A stretch of 64,000 nt of DNA, from the NCBI GenBank assembly GCA_963931865.1, contig OZ007513.1, positions 9,467,412 through 9,531,411 on the forward strand, written 5' to 3'. This DNA comes from Axinella damicornis. Taxonomy: Eukaryota > Porifera > Demospongiae > Axinellida > Axinellidae. This document shows, piece after piece, positions 1 through 12,400 of this stretch; position 1 is the first letter of the stretch, and the number at the start of each line of letters is the position of its first letter. A program made the translations under genes and the position numbers. The notes under the pieces were generated by a model. That model was not told the DNA's origin, did no database searches, and worked only from the letters and a program-made list of their open reading frames with translations.

Positions 1-322
1 TAAAGAAGCCAGCAACTGCAACCACAAATTGGAATCCTGTCACATGACACTGCCATGACAATTTAATAGTCTACAAGCAATTCTAAGGTACTACTATGGT
101 GGGCACAAGTAAACAAAAGGGAGACAGTCCTTATGTACACTGAGAAATCTGCAAGGATATAGTCACATGTAAGTCATAATATTGTCCTATCTATGTATGT
201 ACCTAGCTGCTCGTCCTCAACTTTAAAATCTTTCATAGACAGAATATGTGGTTTAAAGTTACACCTTGCCATTTTGCATCACAAGCAACTTTACTGGGTC
301 CCCTTAACACAATGGAACGTAC

Positions 323-439
323 CTTTATCAGGAGTTCAGTGGCTGTGCACAGACCTGCAGCTACTTCCTGCAGACCATGGTAGGTTAAAGAGTGGAAGTA
401 CAACTCCAGGTCATCCAAATCCTTCGGGTCCAGAGAACA
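323..439 (-). CDS. RNF213-like: RNF213-like exon, last in window
   Basis: 117 nt, 39 codons: CSLDPKDLDDLELYFHSLTY then ATELLIK before GTACGTTCC. The frame is open, so the C-terminus lies beyond the left edge. Confidence 0.82.
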
Positions 440-3400
440 CTTCAAAAGAAAGAGGAAGGTATCTCAACGGCTCGCTTAGAAATGTAGAATTGTGACCCAA
501 TATTTCGAGAAATGTACCATTCACATACATGTAAGTTATCCCTAGAATGTAAAACATGAGTGAATACTTTAGGAGAGACATGTCAGTACCATTTCACCAG
601 TCATCGACCCTGGAAAATACTCATTGTGATTGAGTGGCAATTACAATAAAAACTGAGTTAGTTTTTTTAGGGCTCACATCTGAGGCTGTCAGCTCCGTGT
701 TTGCTTCAAATTGAAATGGAAGCTAGCAATACTGCTGTACCCTGCAGGAGCTTGTATCAAAAATGTTGCGGAAATATCCCCAACCCAGGTTTAATCTGGT
801 CACTACTATGGTTAGTTAGACCTTATGATATGTCTTACTATGGCAACTATAATCCATGTTGCTTGCCTGGAATGATTTGGTCTTCACAGTTTACTGCGCA
901 GAATAGTATGTGAATCCTATTTGCCTAGCTTCATGTGTATTTTTTTAGCAGTTCTTTGTCAAAATATTTTAGCTAGATAATCAGATGAGTTCTAAACCCC
1001 TACGGATATTGTTATAAGGACCAAGATTGCTACTTACAGACAACTGTGGGGATCTAGCTATACAAAAAAGCAAATACCTTTAACTCAGCAGGAAGCCGAT
1101 CATCCAAATTTGCCAAGTCTTGTGTAAGATTGCTCGGACTGCACCAAAAAGAAGTAGAGAAAGGATTCAACCATAAACATGCATCTGCAAAAAATGACTG
1201 TCACAAAGGCAATCATTGTGACATAACCTCTCCTAAGTGATGATAAAATAGCAGAGAATTGTGGTTAATTCATATATGAGTACCTACTTTCGAGATAATT
1301 TGCAGATGATTAACCCAGGCCATGAATAGCCCTTGGTTGGAGCTGAGGGATTTTTTTAATGTGGGTATAGAAAAAGTTCTCTCACTGGCCTTGTATTGCT
1401 TGATTGAGTACTTATTAACAAGAGAGTGTGGTTAGAGTCATGAATGAACTTATGATGGCTGGGTGCAGTCCTCTGGAGGATGAAAACCCAACAGAAGGGT
1501 AAATTACTGTCCTCCAATGTCTATGGTAGGTGAGGAGCCATGTCGTTTGCATGTAAGTAATATTATATACATCACACCACATTGTACCCATGTTTTTTTT
1601 ATTACCCTCTCTTCATATTAATGTTATACTGCAGAACAGCACTATACTGTGCAAATAGATGTAACAGTCCTTTGTGGAAATGGAAGTTTATTCCACCGTT
1701 GTGTGCAAGTGTTGCTGTTAGTACAAGTAGTAGCGCTGGAATAATCTTCAATTTCTACACGGGATTGACTTATGTTATGTACTCTTGATCTATGTCTTGG
1801 TCCACGATGCCACTTCTGAGTCCCATGAACTTAAAGTTCTTCCTGAGGCTGGAAGCATCCTCAATCCGAGGTTTTCCAGCCACAAGCTCCACTGCAATAT
1901 CCTCCTGCATCTGATGAAGGTCAAACTTGGCAACTTTTGGGATCTCCAGAATGCTAGCAGAGCCACAGAACTCAGTGAGGACGGTTGTGGATGAGGTATA
2001 GTGCTGATACCTCATTCTCACCAATTGTTCAAAATCATCATGAGCAGTAGTGCTGTGAATGAATTGAGATGACGTCAAATTACTGCCTATACATGTTACA
2101 CTCGAAGGAATGGCATCCACTAGAACTAACTGTAACAGGCAACATAAGATGCAAATTTTTACACAAAACGAACTGTATTCCAAACTCACATTGCAAATGT
2201 GCCCATGATGGATGTGTTCTGCTTGAATTCAGTAGGGTGAATCAGTGAGGTGTAGGGCTCGGTTGTGTACTTTTTCATATGGCTGTATCTGGGCATACGG
2301 GTTAGCTCTTCCAAAATATCCAGAGTGGTATTGTGGCACTTGATCTGAGTAGGTTTCAATACACATTTCATAGTAAAAACTTGGAAATAAGTAAGGCCTT
2401 GGCATCTATGTTACTGTAGTAATAATTCAAATAGTAGTAATGTTCTAATAATTCGAATCCTGTATTCATCCTCTATTAGTTACACTCCTGGTAGGGGAAA
2501 AATTGTGCCGCGTAATCTAACTAATCTAACTAATCTAAATAATTAAATAATCAAACCTCACAGCACGCAGGAAAGGTCTACAGAGATTCTGACTACACCG
2601 TCGTGATCGCTATCATGCAGTGACACGACCGTACAATAATTGTGCTGAAACTCACCTTGGTGGTGGAGATACAAGCGCTTTTGTCGTGCCGTCGGCCGCC
2701 ATTGCTCGATCGTTCTCTTCGACGTTGGTGGCCAGTACAGTCATACGAAGGGCCCACGAAGATTCTGACCACACAGCCATAATCGCTGTTGTTTACTGAC
2801 GCTTACATACCAAAACTCACCGTGCTGGCAAGGTTGTAAGTGCTGTTATATTTCGTGTCTTCCCTTTGGTCGCCATTGCTAGCGTTCGTGATTGCCACGT
2901 GGCAATAGCTTGTGCGTTAATTGGAACTAACTGCGATAAGCGCAACGGCGAGTCGCAGCCGGCGTTGCAACGGCTACCAGGAGTGCGGTTGCCCCTCGTA
3001 GTAATTACTGAACAACTGTTAGTTCATGCGGCAAAAACTGCAGTGGGACAAATGAATGTGTTTTCTGACTTATGGCATTGTGTTACGTGTAAAATACATC
3101 TGAACTCTTTTCTCATAACAATAGATAGCAAGGTTCTACTTTGGCTGGTTATTTACTCGGTCACATGCTCATATTTAGCCTAGACTCGTTCCCAGGCCCC
3201 CACCCAGCTTTTCGTTGCTTGCAGTACGGAAAACCGGAGAGGGCCTGGTACATTTCCTTATGTGAGCATGACATACGTATTCGACAAATGGCAGGATTTT
3301 CAGAACGAGGACGCTACGTTCTGCATATTGTTCAACCATCTACACATTCAACGCTCGGTGTTTACGACATTCACCCCCGCTAGCTAGATACGTGTGGTAT

Positions 3401-6400
3401 GTTATCTATAGTGCCTTCGCTCTTCTTGCTGTTGTGAGCCCCAGCACAGCCACGTTAATTTTGGGTCGTTCTACTGTCTTACTACCCTTGACGAGACTCA
3501 CGTGAGGAAACGTACCAGAACCTCTCCCGCTTAACCGCACTGCAAATGACAGAAAGCTGAGGCTACTCATAGCCAGTTTCACACTTGTACCATATAGAGT
3601 ATGTGGGCGGATCAAGACACTGGCTGTGGTTTATATTCCGAAGCTATGCAGTCATGTAACAGCTGTACGGGTGGCTTATATATATAGAAATTAGACCATG
3701 GCTCAGCACATTTGACTTTGGTTAGCTTCACGTATAGTACAAGCCAGTGCGCTTGTGGTCTATCAGAACAGACCTCAAGTGGGTTTCCTGTAAACCACAA
3801 AATTGGCATCATCTATGTGGCTTGTACTATACACAAGCTGGATTAGTGCTGCTGCAGTAGCTGCACATGCACTTGCATGGACTACTTAATTGCGTTAATG
3901 CATCAGTACCTGTCAGTCTCAAGTACCCATGTTCTAGCCTCGTCCCCAGGCCTCCGCCCAGATTTTATCTCGCATGCGCAGCCGTGGATAAAATCTGGGT
4001 GGAGGTCTGGAGACGAGGCTAACCATGTTCTATATGGTGGGTAGTTGGAGCATATGTTCTATGGCGGATAGAGCATAGGCAGCAGTCTATGGCTAATGGA
4101 CTGATATACCGGTACCTTTGATCCACCCACACACAATTGCCTGTAACCAATAGCATGGTGGTCTAAACCAGCACCTCTTAGACTATAACTTAGTCAGGCA
4201 TCTTTGTTCCTGGTCATTATAATAGATTAGTACATGACAAAGTGCATTGTGAGACCGAAAACTAGAAACTTACAATGCCTTCAATCATGCTGTAGAGACA
4301 CCCAAGGTTTGTTGAAGTGGACAACAGTTGAAGAAGATGAGTTTCATCAGTGATAACAAATATCGTGCTGCTTTTTTGGACAACAGCACATGTGCCTTCA
4401 TCACCATCTACCTCACCCATCAGCTGAACGTATTTTGCATAGGCATCTGAAAAATGCAGATGAAGTTATGATATTTGTATACTATGAGTGTATTTGTTAG
4501 GGTAACATGCTGCAAATTTCCAGTATCACACTGCAGTTGGTAGACTCTATATGTAGGGATAGAGTGAACAAGAAATAGCTATATAAAATTCTCTCAAAAT
4601 CTCAACATAATAAGGAATGTAGCTACCATTCATCTTCGACTGTTTTCCTTGCCAAGAAAACTCCCAGTGTCACAAAAGGCATTGCAAAAGTACCGAACTA
4701 GAAAGTCACCAAACGGATAAAATCATCTTCTTCTTCAGATGGGCTAGTTCAAAATTGTGACTGTCACGGCAGTTCTGCACAAAAAAATACATAGGGTGCG
4801 GTTGTTGTAGCTATATTGAACTGTTTTATGCTATCATCCCTACCTTGTTTCCCTATGTTTTTGCTGTTCTGCTATCCCTGAATCGTTTTTATTGCCTTTT
4901 GAGGGGCAACCGCACTCCTGGTAGCCGCATTGCAACTGGTTGCAAATCGCTAATCGTGCATGCTAAGGATTGCAGCTCATCCCAATTAATGCACATGTTA
5001 CGTGATGACCATTCTCGGTCGACGCGCCGGCAAACGGTGGCCAAAGGGAAGATAAGTTACAGCACTCACATCTTTGCCACCACGGTGAGTTTTGGCATGT
5101 AAGTGTCCGCCATGAACGACAGCGATCACGACTGTGTAGCTAGTCAGAATCTTTGGGGGCATTCTTAAGACTATAATGGCAACCAACATCAAAGAGAGCG
5201 ATCGAGTAACTTGTGGCGGCCGACGGTACGACTTGTATCTCCACCATCAAGGTGAGTTTCAGCGCAGTTATTATATGTTTGTGTCACTGCATGATGGCGA
5301 TCACGACGGTGTATAGTCCGAATCTCTGTAGGCCATTCCGAAGTATTATTTTAATTTTATTTATGTGGCACAATTTTCCCCTGTACCAGGAGTGTAATAG
5401 AACGTTGATAACACAGGGTTTCTCTTTTGGATCTAGTTATGGACATACCGTATAGCGCTTAAATTTCGCGGGTCTAAATTTTCGCGAATTTCGCGAATTA
5501 CAGGTCATTTGCAAAATGATTTCAACAAAAATTTTGACACGTGTTGTGCGCCTACAGCTACGTGGACAGTATTCTAACGTACGCGCGCGACGGCTAGCTT
5601 GATGGCTCTGTTTGTGTACTTCAACAGTGAGGATGGACAGTAGTCGAAGTGTAAGCTACTGGATCCACATGGAGAGTTCTCCCAAGAGGTACCATCTGAC
5701 ATGTGGCAGCGATATATGCCAATACTGAAGCTGCCAGCTCGATCCGGCGAAGGTTAAGGGAACGCCCAGGTATCTGAAAACAAACTCTGAGAGCGTCAAA
5801 GTGGGGAAGAGAGTGTCACAGAATACAACGCACCGACGAAGTGGTCTGTGGTAGCTAGTTGAGTTCAGCGAGTCTTCAAGTGCAGTATGGTATAGTACAC
5901 CACGCCCATTCTGCGGGCGCGCGGCGTGGCATTTTATACCGCGAATTCGCGAAATTTTTTCAACGAAATGTTCTCGAAGAGTAATTCGCGAAAATTTAGA
6001 CCCGCGAAATATAAGCACCATACGGTACCTCTGACACAATTACACCGACTCATCTCCTTAATTTCATGCTAGATTTTCTCTAATGCCATGTGCCAGAAAG
6101 GAAAATAGTAAATGTTGTGTACCTAACAGTGATGTGCAGTATTTCATAAGGAAAATGTCATAACAATATAATTGTAAAGAAACAACCTGAGTAATGTCCT
6201 CTAACTACCGTACCAAAAGTGTTGACTGTAACTAGCACAGAATACAATAAGGCGGTGCCAGGAGCGCATAAGCCGCAGATGGCGGCGAAGGAGCGTCGAA
6301 GACATGTAGTAGTCCCTCACACCTTTTGGTCATACCTTATATGGAAAACCTTTGCGGTACTGCGTAAGTGGCTGATATTAATTTGCGGGCGGTACGCATA

Positions 6401-9400
6401 GCTGGAATGATCTAGTCTCGCGTGGCCCAGACTCTTCCCGCGGTGATTAGTGGGCGGGGCGGGAGGAGGGGAGGAGGGGTTCCCGCCCCGCCCACTAATC
6501 GCCGCGGGAAGGGTCTGGGCCACGTGAGACTAGGAATGATCATGCATCTGCTGCTAGTAAAACATTACTGTGTTGCACTGCGAGTTACAAGGCCCATGGA
6601 CAGACCTGCCTCAGTGGAACAGGGAGCAAGTGTGGACGGCAGTACTGGTTCTACGCGAAAGCGAAGGAACCGTGCAAAACGCTCCTTTCTAGACGTGTAC
6701 TTCTGAAAAAGGATCGCTTGCTTCTTGTTCACTTGCTGTTTCATGGAAACTTCGAAGATGGACATATGATATCCATTTTACGCAGTCTCTTTAGCTAGCA
6801 AGTAGCTAGCGTAGTTCATTTCTAGAAACGCGGCGAACCTTCTTCGTTGGTTTGCTGGCCGTTGAAGACGCTGCACGTAGCGCCATCATCCTAACCAGCT
6901 AGCTCTAGTTTCTATGGCTGCACAAAGGCCAATTTGCATTTCACACCTACGTGGCTCGGTTTCACACAAATCCTTACAACTGCATTATGTAATTAGGGCG
7001 GGCATGCGGAGTTCGACGCTCCTTTGCCGCGCGTCTTCGGCGGCTCATGCGCTCCTGGCGGTGCCAATGAATCATGTTGCTACATGATGGTATACTTCTG
7101 GTTGTAGCTGTTTGTGGTTTTGGTACTTGCATAAGCAGCAAAATCAATGATAGGGGCTTCCCCCTATATATCTTCCATACACACCAATGCATTGAATACG
7201 AAATACGTAGATGTAAGTTTCTTCTGCACTTCGTCTACGCAAACGTAATTACATGTGCACATGAATGCAGTTTATGTTGAAACAACTGTGGGAATACCGG
7301 GTATACGTACAGCGAACGCAACTGTATTTTAAGACCAACCTTTCAGGTGTTTGTACAATGCAGAGAGCCCCTTTGTTCCAGTTGAAGAGTAGTAGTGTTT
7401 GGAGGCTTCAGTTACTACCGTGCCCACAGTCATTTTATGGGCATCCTCTTCCGTGACCAAATATGCTAAGTCTGAGTGAAGCCACTGGTAGAACTCAATC
7501 AACACAGGTAACAGCAGTCTACTAGCCTGTAATTGTGAAACAATAAACATACACAACCTATGAAATTCAGTCTGAAATATCAACATTTGAGGTAACCATC
7601 ATAGACTATGTAAGGACAGAGTGGACATGCAATATATCAAAATCCAAAAAACAGTCAACATAATATTATAATTATGCCTTCATGGCAATATGTACCATTC
7701 CTGACCAAGAAGACTCCCAGTGTCATGAAAAGCATACCGAAGTACTGAACCAGAAAATCGCCAAACCATCCCTGAGAAGCCTGTATGCATGATGTTGAAT
7801 GAGATTCTAGCTATTTGATTTACATGTCACTGTAAGTTGCTGTGGTGTCCAATTCGTAATAGAAGTTTGCTTGGCGATTGATGTGTACTTAGTAATGGCA
7901 GCTTGTATCCTACAAGCTAGCTGTTGTACTAAGTTTGTAGCAAAACAATGTTGGTGAACACATTCTTTTCCAGTCAGCTGGTTCATCCAGTAAGTAATGG
8001 TCTGGCAAGAGCAACACTCCATACAGGCACCAGCCATTTGTTTTTCTAATAGTATTTCTTCCTTTTTTTAGTAATGCATAATCTTCAGCGGTACAGGGCC
8101 GGCGCGGCCGGTACGGCCGGTACGGCTTTGGCCGTACCACTTTTTAGTCGCCTAGGTACGGCTCTGAGTGGACTGTTCATAGCTCGTGTCTCAGTCACGC
8201 CTTGCTGAGGTACGTGTCTTAGTCAGACAGTCTTCAGATCCAAGTCGCTGTGGCCTTGTTGAAGTAGACTGTTTATAGTTCGTGTCTTCTCTAGTCTATA
8301 AACGAAAATTCGCCGTCTATGTGGGGCTCGCTCACGCTCGCCCTATAATTAGTAGGCGTGGGCTACCGGTATACCTCGAGGCCTCCTAGAAGTTACGGCA
8401 CATTATCGCCATTCCACGTTGACGGTCACGGATGACACGGAAAGCAGAAAGCAGTTACAGTGCAGTGCAAAGCACGAAGGTGCCACGAGAGCCCATCCAG
8501 ACAACTGAAAAATGCATGAAGGTGAAAAAAATTTCCGCGGCCTCTATTCACTCCCTCAGGTAGTGGCCGTACCACTCCAAAATAGCTCGCGCCGGCGCTG
8601 CTGGGTATGGTTCTTGTTGCGTTTCTGTACTCTGAGGGGGTTGTTGTGGATAAGCTTCCTGTAGCAATAGTCCAAACCAACAAATTTCTATTTTTTTATT
8701 TTATTATTTTTTTTGTATGACAATTTTATGCATTTTGCAAAGGGTACATGAAATAGCAAAAGCTAATGTGAATCATGAACCCAACAATGTATCATAAAGT
8801 TTCTCTTGAAGGTGAAAATACTAGGTGAAGTAAGAATGATATCTGTGTATGCACATGGCAGTGCAGGAGCATATCCCCTTACCTGAAGTAGAGGCTGCTG
8901 CAAGATGATATGTGCCAACAGGTGAAATTTGGAGAGGTCGGCGCTTAGTACATTCTGAACAAATTCGCTGGTTGATGGGAAGTGTGGGTTGTAGGAATCA
9001 AAACGCCTAGAGGGAAGACAATGATAGTGCTAACTGCACAGGCAGCCTAAGCAAGTCCATAGCTCTAAATGCAAGTACATACCAACTACAATGGGATCCA
9101 CATTGGCTGTAGCAGCATGAGATTTTTTGATGTAATGAGAAACATTGTGTGTCCATGCTTTATAGAGTCTAATTGCTGGGTACTGACGGATATTGGCAAC
9201 AGCTCACAACTCAAACCATACACTAATATAGCAATGGGCAGTCGACTATGAGTATTTTACCACAACAATGTCATGTTAGTCCAAGGTTGTCCTTTGTCGT
9301 TTGACGTGTAATGACTGTTTCCGATTATACACCTCAGAATTATTCGTGACCAACCAGACTCCTTACAGTGCGAAAAGCATCATGGAATAACAAAATGGTC

Positions 9401-12400
9401 CAAATGGTTTACTTTTTTCTTCGTTCTTCTTCTCTTATTCAATATTCAATAGGCTACCTCTGAATCTCTCATGATATTTCCGGCACAAAACATGATTTTA
9501 CAACAAGCAATGCACAAGCCCTAAAGTCTCTCACTCCCAAAGTGCTCTCTAAGCAACTATGGCATTGCATTGGATGTTGTTCCTACACATGCACAAATAA
9601 AACCGGATCTCCTAGCAACAAGATGAATTCATTGTGCCAGAATTTCGAATAAGGTTAGAGGAGTCCTGTGCTTATAGTGGAACAAGCAGCAGATGCCTGG
9701 GTCACTAATTCATCAGCCTGTCGGAGCCCGAGGCAGACGGCAAGCTTAGTATACACATATTGCTAATAAATGAAGTATCAAAATGTAGACAGTGTAAAAG
9801 TATGTAACAAGGCAGTGATGATAAGTACGTATGTAACTGTTATAGCTTGCCTAGGAGGAGCTGTATCTGATTTACAGTCATGAGCCCGAGGGCGCGTAGC
9901 ACCTGAGGGTGGGTGACTGTAATCGGGACACTATAAACAGTGGACCCGAGGACCCGGGGACCCGGGGACCCAGGACCGGGGACCCGAGGACCCAGGGACC
10001 CAAGCATCTTCAGCTGTTACGGGAGACAGAAATGAGCCTACAGTAACGGTTATATCATTGCCTGGAATATTCATCACTTTTCCACTTCGGAATATAATCA
10101 GACATTCATGTACCTCATTCTCCGGCCCCTCAGTTTGCTAAGTCAGACGAAGTCAATCTCTCGCACACTACACAAGGCTACAAAAAAGCACTTGACCATT
10201 GTCATGAATCTATAGCACTGCACTTTGAACTTTAATTCAGTTATCATAGAGTTGGTAGACTCTAGCTATATGTACATGTAGGGATACAATGGACACGCAA
10301 TATAGCTATGCTAATACACAAAAAAAAAATTCCAATCTCTCAAAATCATCAAAAACAGCGAAGTTATAAGCCTTTATGACAACATACTATTCATCTTCGA
10401 GTGTTTTCCTGGCCAAGAAGACTCCCATGCAGTGTAAAACAAATACATGTGAGAGAGAGAAAGACAGCTGTAATCGGCTATAAGTCCTCTAGCCTGCGCT
10501 GCTAGCTATATGCAGACTTGCTTCCGCTCCTCTGCCGTGGGCCCAGTGGCTTAGTGGTAAGAGCGACTAGTACTCAGAAGGTCTTGGGTTCGAATCCCAG
10601 CTGGTCCCAGAATGTTTTCTGTGGACTTCTCTCTCTCTCTCCATAGCTTACATGTTAACTATATTGCCCAAGTGCACTAACTAACCGTAATGAAAAGGTA
10701 CTTAGTGCCACCAACCCGAAACAGCTGTTGGTCTTTGAAAAGCGATAATGCACACTTAAGCAATTTAATGCTCAGTCATGTGATCGATTCTGATGCGTCT
10801 AATTCGTTGAGGGTCACAAGTAGCACTAAGAAACTTAAAAAACCGCCATAAAATTAATTTTACAGGAAAAGATGCCTTTGTGGGTGGGTATCAAACACTT
10901 AGCTTTTTTATGCTTCGTTTTCGCTGTTCTTACACCTTCTCATGTTTTCGTTTATTGAAAATGTATGTTACAGCTCTGTGTAGACTTATTCTGCCATGCA
11001 AAAGTAAGGAAATGGTGCCAAACTTTGTACAAGTGCAAGCACCTATTTGTTGTTAGTACAAGTGGGGCATTACACAGATACCATAAACACGCAATCAATG
11101 CTCTGCACTCCTACTGTAGCCTTGTTCCCAGTCCCACGCCCAGCTTTTCATTGCTTGCAGTACGGTAAAGCGGGGAGGGCCTGGTACATTTCCTCACGTG
11201 AGCATGACGTAATCAAAAAATGGCAAAATTTTCAGAACAAAGACGCTACGTTTTGCGTGTTATTCAACCATCTACACGTTCAACGCTCGGTGAGTATGAC
11301 AGTCGCCCCCCGCTAGCTAGATACGTGTGGTATGTTACCTGGTAACTTCACTCTTCTTGCTGTTCTGAGACCCACGTATGCCCACGCTTCCTTCCGGTCT
11401 TTCTACCCCTTTCTACCCTTGATGTCACTCACGTGAGAAGATGTACCAGGCCCTCCCCGCTTTACCGTACTACTGCAAGCGATGAAAAGCTGGGCGTGGG
11501 ACTGGGTACGAGGCTACTCTTACTGTGCACTGGCTATTAACATGGATGAAGCCCTAGTAATCAGAGCAATACTTCACCCAAAACAGTGCCTCTGAAGTGC
11601 AGTAACAGAACCTACACATCGATTTTGTTGTGCACATAGTTTAACTAGCTCAAGATCCTTGGGTCCCCCCCCCCCCCCCCCCCCGTCTCCGGTCCCTGGG
11701 TCCCTGGGTCCTCGTGGGTCCACTGTTTATAGTGTCCCAATTACAGTCACTCACCCTCAGGTGCTATGCGCCCTCGATCGGCCTCATGACTATAAATCAG
11801 ATACAACTACATCCATCTTGCAACTGATATTGGTTGCTATGCCTGTTGAACTTGCTGAGAATTTAAGCTATTAATAATTGGCAACTAATGGTTGGGGAGT
11901 GAGGGTACGTAGATACCACAGCTTACCTGATTTCCAAAAATGTTTCTTTGCATACTTGTTGATGCTATATAATGAAAAATACATTAGCAGGAATACTCAA
12001 TATTCAAAAATCTATCAATGTCATATAGCACATTTTTACACTCCTGGTGGGGGGAATATGGTGCCGCATAAATGTTAATCTAATGTTCAACTAACTGGGA
12101 GTGACCTACACAGGTCGCTTGCCTGTTTGAGTCTGTGGTGGGAACAATTCACTATTAAATAGTACGTTATTTCCGGCATAGACCACACCTACAGGCACTC
12201 CTCTAAGCAGCAGAATTGCCAAGTACAAAACTTCAAGTGATCCCACCATGGACTTGAACAGGTGAGCAGACCAAGGGAAGACAAGAAATTATGACAACTC
12301 TCACAACTTTGCCAGCATGTTAGGTAAGTATCAGTGAACGACAGCAATCATGGCTATGTGGCCAGACACTTTGTGGGCCCTTCATAAGAGCTGTACTGGC

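Larger units (their letters stand above)
9861..11805. mobile_element. Large inverted-repeat unit hosting other insertions
   Basis: The 150-bp arms (left includes GTATCTGATTTACAGTCATG, CACCTGAGGGTGGGTGACTG and GGGACACTATAAACAGTGGA; right is the inverse) end inwards in GGACCC-rich tandem repeats. Between the arms lie a CTCGGTAGAGTC-family fragment, a tRNA-headed SINE and a 400-bp MITE. Confidence 0.72.

Noticed and set aside
10539..10610. Functional tRNA gene
   Set aside because: A and B boxes are present, but the anticodon stem is mispaired and too long, and the following body recurs elsewhere as a SINE.
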